From Candidatus Nomurabacteria bacterium (GTDB lineage: Bacteria; Patescibacteriota; Minisyncoccia; Phycocordibacterales; PALSA-1337), in NCBI GenBank assembly GCA_943349555.1, contig CALQZK010000035.1, forward strand, positions 1-5,214: a stretch of 5,214 nucleotides of DNA, read 5' to 3'. Shown here piece by piece: positions 1 through 4,936 of this stretch (position 1 is the first letter of the stretch; every line of letters begins with the position of its first letter). The position numbers and the translations under genes were made by a program. The notes under the pieces are model-generated. The model had not been told where the DNA came from. It saw only the letters and a program-made list of their open reading frames with translations, and did not search any database.

Positions 1-407
1 GATTAGGCTTCGAATATAACGGCGTTCGAAATCATGAAATATATTTTTCCAGCCTGGAAGGAGGTACTAAAGCATTGCAAGCTGGATCTCTCAAAAAGCA
101 AATAGAGGAAGATTTCGAATCTTTTGATGCATGGCTTGAAGCTTTTAAGGCACTTGCCCTTACGAGAGGCGTGGGATGGGCTATGCTTTATTATGACCGC
201 AAAGATAAAAGACTTATTAATGCCTGGATTGATGAACAGCATTTAGGTCAGCTGCAGGACTGCGCTTTGATCCTCGGATTAGATATGTGGGAACACTCCT
301 ATGTCGCCGACTATCAGCCTTCAGGAAAAAAGAATTATGTTGAGGATTTCTTCGCGAATATAAATTGGGAAACAGTAGAAGGTAATTTCCAGAACAGCGC
401 TAAATAA
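1..407 (+). CDS. sod: Superoxide dismutase [Fe/Mn type], C-terminal part (5' end outside window)
   Basis: Cytosolic enzyme that converts superoxide to oxygen and hydrogen peroxide at a mononuclear Fe or Mn centre. The frame is open to the left edge (first full codon at 3), so the start and the first metal-ligand His are missing. The visible part begins with GFEYNGVRNHEIYF, whose His (codon 33-35) matches the second metal ligand in the family motif NHxxFW. It continues through GVGWAMLYYD (family GSGWAWL) to LDMWEHSYVADY, which supplies the last two ligands, Asp (282-284) and His (294-296). It ends with the usual NWETVEGNF helix. A Gln in DEQH lies where Mn-type enzymes carry their active-site Gln (NQD), but metal choice cannot be settled from this. 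A TTG at 75 preceded by AAGGAGGT is not the start, because homology continues upstream. The last 73 nt overlap the 3' end of comEC on the other strand. The family call is firm. Confidence 0.93.
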   Translation, partial: LGFEYNGVRNHEIYFSSLEGGTKALQAGSLKKQIEEDFESFDAWLEAFKALALTRGVGWAMLYYDRKDKRLINAWIDEQHLGQLQDCALILGLDMWEHSYVADYQPSGKKNYVEDFFANINWETVEGNFQNSAK

Positions 408-1675
408 AAAGAGTAAAATCCAGCCACTATCCAGCCTGAAAAAGCCGGCAATGAGACGACTGCGTAAGGCAGGCTTGAAGCCATTCTGACCATGAAAAGT
501 TCATAGGAAAGTACAATGTAGCTTGCCCAACCGGCCATCTGTGATAATGATTGTGCGAAAAATCCAAAGAAGCCTGCACAGAAAACCATGAGCATAGTGA
601 GTGGGATAAAAGGCAAGACGAGGATATTTACAAAAATACCCACAAGAGAAAGCTCGCCCATCATATAGAAAATCAAAGGCGAAACAAAAATCTGGGTTGC
701 TAATGTAGACGCGACTAGCGGACGAATGCCAAATTTTTCTGTAATGAAGCCAAGTTTTTCTTCGATGGGGGAAGATAGGAGAATTAGTCCAAGAGTAGCC
801 AAAAATGAAAGCTGGAAAGATGGATCGTAGAGAAGAATTAAGGGATTTTGCACAAGCATTAGAGCTCCAGCAATGAAAAGTGCGCGAGCGGCGTTGTAAT
901 CTCTACGAAAAATATCGGCAGAAAGGGAGATTAGTGCCATTATAGAAGACCTTACCACCGTAGCTCCCCCGCCGACCAAGATTCCAAAAAGTACAATTCC
1001 CCCAGCCCCCAGAATTATTCCAGTATTGCGAGGAAGGAAAGAGAGGATTCGCCGGATGGAAGCAGCGATGATGGTAATGTTGTATCCGGACAAGACGACA
1101 ATATGTATGAGCCCGGCACGGCGGAAGTCATCGATGAGATCCTTACCTAGAGCCGCCTTCTCCCCCACCACCAATCCTCCAGCTAGAGCGGCATGCGGTT
1201 CTCCAAGAACTTTCTCGATATTTTCCAAAAATTTCTTTTTTAAATTAAATAAAATGCCTGCCAGACTATGTCCATCAGCTTTTTCCAAGACATTAATCCT
1301 GGCTTTTTTAAATTCATAATATATTCCATCTTTTCCTAGATAATCTATATAGTCAAAAACCCTGCCCCCATTTCCCGCGAAGTTCCTGGGCGAAGAGAGC
1401 TTACCTTCTACCCTTACCCTGTCTCTATATTGATATTCTCCATACCTGTCTGCAGAAGTTTTTATAAGCATGCCATCATCTGTCTCCAAAACAAAAACCT
1501 GCAGAAAATCTTTTTTTATTGGTTCGGTGGATACGGTTCCTTCGAAAATAACAGTCTTTCCGACATCAGATTTCAAAGTTCCTTTAGCAGGATCATGCAT
1601 AGCAAAATATCCGCGAATCAGAATGATGGCGATTAGGATGGTAAATATTAAAATCTGAACTTTCTTATCTCTCAT
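335..1675 (-). CDS. comEC: ComEC/Rec2-type DNA uptake channel protein, short form without nuclease domain
   Basis: Inner-membrane protein of 446 residues. In the ComEC family it forms the channel that brings single-stranded DNA into the cytoplasm during natural transformation. Residues 7-25 are a membrane segment. Residues 40-130 resemble the soluble OB-like N-terminal domain (DUF4131). The Competence membrane domain runs from about 155 to 430 with many hydrophobic helices and the family landmarks: FRRAGLIHIVVLSGYN (184-199), GGGATVVRSS (235-244), DPSFQLSFLATLGL (284-297) and NILVLPFIP (350-358). The C-terminal metallo-beta-lactamase nuclease domain of long ComEC proteins (B. subtilis, about 776 residues) is absent. 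The ATG at 1675 is the only plausible start: no ATG, GTG or TTG precedes it before the in-frame stop at 1715-1717. There is no Shine-Dalgarno sequence. Last gene of the recJ-rnhA-comEC series, 79 bp after rnhA. Its final 23 codons run antisense over conserved SOD sequence and look like a tail extension. Confidence 0.93.
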   Translation of the reverse strand: MRDKKVQILIFTILIAIILIRGYFAMHDPAKGTLKSDVGKTVIFEGTVSTEPIKKDFLQVFVLETDDGMLIKTSADRYGEYQYRDRVRVEGKLSSPRNFAGNGGRVFDYIDYLGKDGIYYEFKKARINVLEKADGHSLAGILFNLKKKFLENIEKVLGEPHAALAGGLVVGEKAALGKDLIDDFRRAGLIHIVVLSGYNITIIAASIRRILSFLPRNTGIILGAGGIVLFGILVGGGATVVRSSIMALISLSADIFRRDYNAARALFIAGALMLVQNPLILLYDPSFQLSFLATLGLILLSSPIEEKLGFITEKFGIRPLVASTLATQIFVSPLIFYMMGELSLVGIFVNILVLPFIPLTMLMVFCAGFFGFFAQSLSQMAGWASYIVLSYELFMVRMASSLPYAVVSLPAFSGWIVAGFYSFYLALFWKLPSTVSQFIFAKKSST

Positions 1676-1681
1676 CCGACA

Positions 1682-1689
1682 AGCATATA
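1682..1689 (-). promoter_or_regulatory. Possible -10 element of comEC
   Basis: On the minus strand, TATGCT ends 6 bases before the comEC ATG, and the overlapping TATATG ends 8 bases before it. Each matches only four of six bases of TATAAT. No good -35 box is visible and the TGn extension is out of register. The spacing agrees with the leaderless promoters elsewhere in this window, but the element is clearly weaker. comEC could instead depend on transcription from rnhA. Confidence 0.3.
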
Positions 1690-1706
1690 CAATCGAGATT
1701 AAGATT

Positions 1707-1739
1707 CGATAAATTTATGATAAATTTTCGATAAATATT
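1707..1739. repeat. Three tandem 11-bp repeats upstream of comEC
   Basis: Three consecutive 11-bp units, CGATAAATTTA, TGATAAATTTT and CGATAAATATT, share the core GATAAAT at 1708, 1719 and 1730, exactly one helical turn apart. A degenerate copy (GATTAAG) continues the phase at 1697. The array fills most of the 79-bp gap between rnhA and comEC, about 32-64 bp upstream of the comEC ATG. Possible roles are repeated operator half-sites on one DNA face, or a phased A/T-tract array giving curvature or an UP-like element. The pattern is directly visible; the function is inferred. Confidence 0.6.
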
Positions 1740-1754
1740 CTAGATTTTCGGATA

Positions 1755-2246
1755 TTATATATTTTTCAAAATATCAGCAAAAGGATATTTTTCCCGGGGA
1801 CCTTTATACAAAGCCATTTTTTCTCCATCGGCAAATCTTGTGGCAATCTCATCACACCTTATATTTCCGGCATTGTCATCATGCCCTTTCACGTATTGCC
1901 AAACAATTTCTTTACCTTGGCAAGCTTTTAACAATTCTTCCCATAGATCTCTATTTAACACTGCTTTCTTCTGAGAATTTCTCCAGCCCTTTTTAATCCA
2001 GCCGTGTATCCATTCTGTAATTCCTTTTATAACGTATTGGGAATCTGAATATACAATAATGTTGTCTTCTATATTAGCTTCTTTCAAACCTTTAATTACA
2101 GCCAGCATTTCCATCCTATTATTCGTTGTCATTTCTTCCCTTCCACCAAGCTCGGCCACTGTCATATCAGAAATTACAACAGTCCCCCATCCTCCCGGTC
2201 CTGGATTTCCGCGTGATGATCCGTCAGTAAAAATTATAGTTTTCAT
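1755..2246 (-). CDS. rnhA: Ribonuclease HI
   Basis: Cytosolic endonuclease of 163 residues that cuts the RNA strand of RNA-DNA hybrids, for example R-loops and Okazaki primers. All key residues are visible: Asp8 in FTDGSSRGNPGPGG, Glu46 in TTNNRMEM, Asp68 in VYSDSQYV, His122 in VKGHDDNAGN and Asp132 in RCDEIA. The handle-like region GWIKKGWRNSQKKAVLNRDLW (82-102) is also present, as in the E. coli enzyme. A tail of about 20 residues follows the catalytic core and ends PFADILKNI. The ATG at 2246 lies 2 nt after the recJ stop. There is no Shine-Dalgarno sequence. Translation could follow recJ by coupling, or start on a leaderless transcript from the -10 element embedded in the last recJ codons. 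Identification is secure. Confidence 0.96.
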   Translation of the reverse strand: MKTIIFTDGSSRGNPGPGGWGTVVISDMTVAELGGREEMTTNNRMEMLAVIKGLKEANIEDNIIVYSDSQYVIKGITEWIHGWIKKGWRNSQKKAVLNRDLWEELLKACQGKEIVWQYVKGHDDNAGNIRCDEIATRFADGEKMALYKGPREKYPFADILKNI

Positions 2247-2248
2247 TT

Positions 2249-3940
2249 TTATATTATATCAACAATCCTCAATCGTAGCTCTGTACGTCCTGCAAACATA
2301 GACTTCTCCATACTTGCCACCAGTGTTATGACCTCTCCTTTTTCCGGCTTCTTTTCAAACATCTCTGGATTCATGAAAAAGCCAATAGCATTTATATCTC
2401 TTCCGTTAATCTTTTTCATTATCAATTTAAGATGATTTTTTTCTTTTCCGAATTTCTGCACATCAGAAAGAATAATATTCCTTAATATAAAAAGAGGCTT
2501 TGAATTGCCAGTGCCATAAGGTCCCAATTTTTCCACAATTCTATATGTATCATAATTAACATCGTCAGGAGAAATCTCACTGTCCACGTATGCTATATTT
2601 TTATCTTTTCCGCTATTTTTATCTGTGCGAATTCGCTCGAACACTTCGCTCAAATTTTTCTCCAAACTATGAATCGCCTGTGAAGTCACCGAGAATCCCC
2701 CAGACTCTGCATGTCCACCATACTGCATAAAAGTTCCTTCGGAAGTCCCCCGCATCAATTCCAGAAGATGCACGGAACCGGCGGCACGGCAGGAACCCTT
2801 TATGACATCATCGCCATCTCGCCCCCAGAGGAAAACCGGCACGCCGTATTCTTCCGCACAATTATTTGCCGCAAGACCTAGGAGTGAAGGTTTCCAGAGC
2901 GGATTTCCAATCACTATGACTTTTTCCGGCTTTTCTCCATATCTTTCATTCACGTGCTTTTTGACCTCTTTAACCAGAGCTGCTACTGTGCCCTTCCTCT
3001 CATTATTTATATGATCTAAGTGAATAGCAAATTTTTCTGCCTCATCATCATCCTGTGTGGCAAGTAATCGGAAGGCATCCATCGGAACTCCCATGCGCGA
3101 GGCGGCATTGATGCGTGGACCGATAGTGAAGCCAATGTCTTCTTCCGTCAAATATTTTTGATTCACTTTTAATTTCTGTAGGAGCCTCATTAATCCTTTT
3201 CTTGGAGACTTTCGCAAAACCGCCAAGCCATAATAAGCAAAAACCCTATTCTCTCCCGTCAACGGAACCATGTCTGACAATGTTGCGATTCCTATCATAT
3301 CCAAGAGCCACTTTTCCCAGCCTTCCTTTATGCCAAATCTATTTTTTGCTAGGACTGCTTGGATCAGCTTGTAGATTACCCCTGCTCCGCAGAGCATTTT
3401 CTCCGGATAATTGCAGTCGGCCTGCTTGGGATTCACAATGGCAAAAGCTGAAGGCAATTTCGGTCCAGGGAGATGATGGTCGGTCACGATAACATCAATT
3501 CCATTCTTCTGTGCAAGCTCCACATGACCCAGGTCTGCGATTCCGCAGTCTATGGTAATGAGAAGCTGGACTTTTTCTTCTATAAATTGCCTTATAGCGT
3601 CTTCATTCAGCCCAAATCCCTCATCATGTCTGTGCGGAATGTAATTTGTAAAATTCTTGAAGCCAATTTTTTTGAATAAATCATGCAGAGCCACGCCGGC
3701 TGGTATACCATCCGTATCGTAATCACTATATATGACGACTTTTTCCTCATTTTCTATGGCCTGGATGATTCTTTTTGCCGCTTTCTCTGCATCTTTCAAT
3801 AAAAATGGATCGTGCGTGTGTGTGTCGTAATTTGGATTCAGGAATTTCTCCCGCTCTTCTGGTGTCTTTATTCCGCGGTGAAAAAGGAGGTGATCGAGGA
3901 GATCTCCGTCAATTTTTTCCCGGACAGAATAGGTTTTCAT
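2249..3940 (-). CDS. recJ: Single-stranded-DNA-specific 5'-3' exonuclease RecJ
   Basis: Cytosolic DHH-superfamily nuclease of 563 residues (E. coli RecJ, 577) that degrades single-stranded DNA 5' to 3' in recombination and repair. DHH-domain motifs are intact: YSDYDTDG (71-78), TIDCG (129-133), VTDHH (152-156) and SDMVPLTGENR (222-232), giving the Asp and His ligands of a two-metal centre. GPRINAASRMG (274-284) follows. The DHHA1 region ends in GGHAESGGF (408-416), and an OB-fold-like C-terminal part contains LGPYGTGNSKPLF (472-484). One departure: the usual WHxGVxG motif reads PLWKPSLLG (347-355) and lacks its His. The ATG at 3940 follows an extended -10 directly and has no Shine-Dalgarno sequence. 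recJ heads the minus-strand series; rnhA begins 2 nt after its stop. A 13-nt match to the 3' end of 16S rRNA near its start is coding sequence. Confidence 0.96.
   Translation of the reverse strand: MKTYSVREKIDGDLLDHLLFHRGIKTPEEREKFLNPNYDTHTHDPFLLKDAEKAAKRIIQAIENEEKVVIYSDYDTDGIPAGVALHDLFKKIGFKNFTNYIPHRHDEGFGLNEDAIRQFIEEKVQLLITIDCGIADLGHVELAQKNGIDVIVTDHHLPGPKLPSAFAIVNPKQADCNYPEKMLCGAGVIYKLIQAVLAKNRFGIKEGWEKWLLDMIGIATLSDMVPLTGENRVFAYYGLAVLRKSPRKGLMRLLQKLKVNQKYLTEEDIGFTIGPRINAASRMGVPMDAFRLLATQDDDEAEKFAIHLDHINNERKGTVAALVKEVKKHVNERYGEKPEKVIVIGNPLWKPSLLGLAANNCAEEYGVPVFLWGRDGDDVIKGSCRAAGSVHLLELMRGTSEGTFMQYGGHAESGGFSVTSQAIHSLEKNLSEVFERIRTDKNSGKDKNIAYVDSEISPDDVNYDTYRIVEKLGPYGTGNSKPLFILRNIILSDVQKFGKEKNHLKLIMKKINGRDINAIGFFMNPEMFEKKPEKGEVITLVASMEKSMFAGRTELRLRIVDII
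2253..2261 (-). promoter_or_regulatory. Extended -10 promoter of rnhA inside the recJ 3' end
   Basis: Reading the minus strand, TGA-TATAAT occupies 2261 to 2253: a perfect -10 hexamer with the TGn extension. Six bases (ATAAAA) separate it from the rnhA ATG, so transcription is expected to begin at the first coding base. The element overlaps the last recJ codons (Val-Asp-Ile-Ile) and the first two bases of its stop. No recognisable -35 box lies 16-18 bp upstream, which an extended -10 can tolerate. Inferred from consensus and spacing only. Confidence 0.55.
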
Positions 3941-3947
3941 GGGTACA

Positions 3948-3956
3948 AGTATATCA
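3948..3956 (-). promoter_or_regulatory. Extended -10 promoter of recJ
   Basis: On the minus strand, TGA-TATACT (3956 to 3948) matches TATAAT in five of six bases and has the TGn extension. Seven bases separate it from the recJ ATG, so the predicted mRNA has a leader of zero or one base. The region where a -35 box would sit overlaps the start of the divergent HIT gene and shows no good match to TTGACA. It forms an imperfect inverted repeat (arms 3948-3956 and 3964-3972, one mismatch) with the HIT promoter. Confidence 0.55.
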
Positions 3957-3963
3957 GATGGAA

Positions 3964-3972
3964 TGATATAAT
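3964..3972 (+). promoter_or_regulatory. Extended -10 promoter of the HIT gene
   Basis: TGA-TATAAT is a perfect -10 hexamer with TGn extension. It ends 6 bases before the ATG at 3979, putting the expected transcription start on the A of the start codon. A weak -35 candidate (TACAAG, 3944-3949) lies 17 bp upstream and overlaps the recJ -10 element. The whole recJ-HIT gap is 38 bp, so the two promoters cannot be occupied by polymerase at the same time. Confidence 0.6.
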
Positions 3973-3978
3973 GTGGTC

Positions 3979-4338
3979 ATGGAAAATTGCGTATTTTGTA
4001 AGATAGTAAATAAAGAAATTACGGCTCAAATTATCTATGAAGATAGTGATTTCCTAGCTTTTCTTGATATAAATCCTCAATCCCCTGGGCATACACAAGT
4101 AATCCCCAAGAAGCATGTCCGCTGGGTCTGGGATTGTGAAAATGCTGGCTCGTATTTTGAAATAGCGAAAAAGATTGCCTTGGCTCAAAGAAAAGCTTTC
4201 AATACCGATTTTATTTTAAGCAAAATTGTGGGAGATGAAGTTCCGCATGCGCATATTTGGGTTTTTCCGAATTCTGAAGTGAAAGGTGATAAGAAAGACT
4301 TTGAGGGGAATGCCAAGAAGATAAGGGGTAATATTTAA
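3979..4338 (+). CDS. HIT-family (histidine triad) nucleotide hydrolase or transferase, variant triad
   Basis: Small cytosolic protein of 119 residues. HIT enzymes hydrolyse or transfer nucleoside monophosphates from dinucleotide or phosphoramidate substrates; the substrate here is unknown. The N-terminus CVFCKIVNKEI (4-14) is typical, and its CxxC may bind zinc, perhaps with His residues such as His46 in VIPKKHV. Residues 20-45 (YEDSDFLAFLDINPQSPGHTQVIPK) follow the family pattern. The triad reads VPHAHIWVFP: His90 and His92 (the middle, nucleophilic position) are present, but the third His is Trp94. The Asn-rich stretch usually before the triad is also changed (SKIVGDEV). A GTG at 3973 is in frame, but the ATG at 3979 fits both the family N-terminus and the promoter. 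The stop lies on the left edge of the toxin-antitoxin operator, so the genes are packed without a spacer. Confidence 0.88.
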   Translation: MENCVFCKIVNKEITAQIIYEDSDFLAFLDINPQSPGHTQVIPKKHVRWVWDCENAGSYFEIAKKIALAQRKAFNTDFILSKIVGDEVPHAHIWVFPNSEVKGDKKDFEGNAKKIRGNI

Positions 4339-4361
4339 TGTATTGACATTGTCACTACATT
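4337..4361. promoter_or_regulatory. 25-bp palindromic operator of the toxin-antitoxin promoter
   Basis: A dyad centred on base 4349 pairs 11 of 12 positions: left arm AATGTATTGACA, right arm TGTCACTACATT, with a single T/C mismatch six bases from the centre. The inner core, TGACA-T-TGTCA, is perfect. It covers the -35 box of the antitoxin promoter and most of the spacer, an ideal place for repression. RelB/DinJ antitoxins have ribbon-helix-helix DNA-binding domains that recognise such palindromes and repress their own operons. The palindrome is seen directly; antitoxin binding is inferred. It is not followed by a T-run, so it is not a standard terminator. Confidence 0.7.
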
Positions 4362-4370
4362 TGATATTAT
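4343..4370 (+). promoter_or_regulatory. Promoter of the toxin-antitoxin operon
   Basis: A perfect -35 box, TTGACA (4343-4348), is followed after 16 bp by TATTAT (4365-4370), one mismatch from TATAAT, with the TGn extension at 4362-4364. Six bases (GTGGGT) separate the hexamer from the antitoxin ATG, again predicting a leaderless transcript. It is the only promoter here with a consensus -35 box, and so should be the strongest when not repressed through the overlapping palindrome. Confidence 0.7.
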
Positions 4371-4376
4371 GTGGGT

Positions 4377-4655
4377 ATGCCTACAAACACAACAACAATT
4401 CAATTAAGGATCGATAAAAAAACAAAGAATCAAGCGCAGGATATCTTCAAGAAGCTAGGAATGGATCTTTCATCTGCTATGAAATTGTTTCTTTCCCAAG
4501 TCATCAGGACAAAGTCTATTCCCTTTGTAGCAAGAACAGAGAATGGCTTTACTCCGGAATATGAACAGTTTATACTTGATCAGTCTGCTGATATCAAAAA
4601 GAACGGGGTAAAATTCAAGACTTCTAAAGCAGTGATGGAATGGTTAGAAAATTAG
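4377..4655 (+). CDS. dinJ: RelB/DinJ-family antitoxin
   Basis: Protein of 92 residues that should neutralise the toxin encoded immediately downstream and repress its own operon. The N-terminal beta strand TTTIQLRIDKKTKNQA (5-20) and following helices form a ribbon-helix-helix type DNA-binding and dimerisation domain. The family signature LGMDLSSAMKLFLSQVIRTKSIPF (27-50) is clear and closely parallels the MGLTISDLVRITLTKVAREKALPF stretch of E. coli DinJ. The acidic, polar C-terminal part (about 55-92) would wrap around the toxin. The ATG at 4377 is chosen over an in-frame GTG at 4371 because it follows the promoter at the usual 6 bases and starts the conserved domain. The stop is 2 nt before the preferred toxin start. 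The family is secure; the exact subfamily is less so. Confidence 0.9.
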   Translation: MPTNTTTIQLRIDKKTKNQAQDIFKKLGMDLSSAMKLFLSQVIRTKSIPFVARTENGFTPEYEQFILDQSADIKKNGVKFKTSKAVMEWLEN

Positions 4656-4657
4656 AT

Positions 4658-4936
4658 ATGTATGAAATCCACTCAAACAAACAATTCAGGTCCGCGTATA
4701 AGAAACTTGTAAAATCAGGTAGATTTAAACGTGAAGAATTTAATAAAATAATTGATCTTTTGGAAAAAGGTGAGGCACTTCCTCCCGAATATCATGATCA
4801 TATATTAAGAGGCAATCTTTCCGAATCAAGAGAATGTCACATTGCTGGGGACACTTTGCTAATATATGAAGTCGATTTGATAAATAAGATGGTTAGATTA
4901 ACTGGAATCGGCAACCATGCCCAGCTCTTCGAGTAA
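4658..4936 (+). CDS. yafQ: YafQ-family (RelE superfamily) toxin, probable ribosome-dependent mRNA endonuclease
   Basis: Protein of 92 residues, the same length as E. coli YafQ, which cuts mRNA in the ribosomal A site. Family landmarks are YHDHILRGN (45-53), SRECHIAGDTLLIY (57-70) and GNHAQLF (85-91). They supply equivalents of YafQ His50, His63, Asp67, His87 and Phe91 (here His48, His61, Asp65, His87, Phe91). Two E. coli active-site positions differ: Trp68 is Thr66 and Arg83 is Gly83. The ATG at 4658 is preferred over one at 4640, which would overlap the antitoxin by 16 nt, because MYEIHSNKQF matches the family N-terminus. No Shine-Dalgarno sequence is visible, so translation probably depends on coupling to the antitoxin 2 nt upstream, which would favour antitoxin excess. 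It ends exactly one base before the stop codon of the convergent gene. Confidence 0.88.
   Translation: MYEIHSNKQFRSAYKKLVKSGRFKREEFNKIIDLLEKGEALPPEYHDHILRGNLSESRECHIAGDTLLIYEVDLINKMVRLTGIGNHAQLFE

Noticed and set aside
58..77. AAGGAGGT followed 9 nt later by TTG, resembling a ribosome binding site and start inside the SOD frame
   Set aside because: The same frame is open and SOD-like upstream, including a metal-ligand His at 33-35; the GGAGG encodes Glu-Gly-Gly of the protein.
3..242. 79-codon minus-strand reading frame
   Set aside because: Antisense to the SOD gene, no recognisable protein features; a shadow of the real gene.
1026..1658. Several plus-strand frames of 60-97 codons across comEC
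   Set aside because: All are antisense to conserved ComEC sequence and show no domain of their own.
3884..3895. AAGGAGGTGATC, a perfect Shine-Dalgarno on the plus strand and, on the minus strand, identical to the 3' tail of 16S rRNA
   Set aside because: No plus-strand start codon follows at a usable distance, and on the minus strand it encodes LDHLLF of RecJ in frame; the rest of 16S rRNA is absent.
3202..3966. Plus-strand frames of 63-96 codons across recJ
   Set aside because: Antisense to conserved DHH motifs of RecJ; compositionally shadow-like.
4339..4359. The palindrome after the HIT gene as an intrinsic terminator
   Set aside because: No T-run follows the dyad and it overlaps the -35 box of the next promoter, so an operator role fits better.
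4640..4657. Upstream ATG for the toxin, overlapping the antitoxin by 16 nt
   Set aside because: The ATG at 4658 gives a 92-residue protein equal to E. coli YafQ and starts on the conserved N-terminus; still possible as an alternative start.
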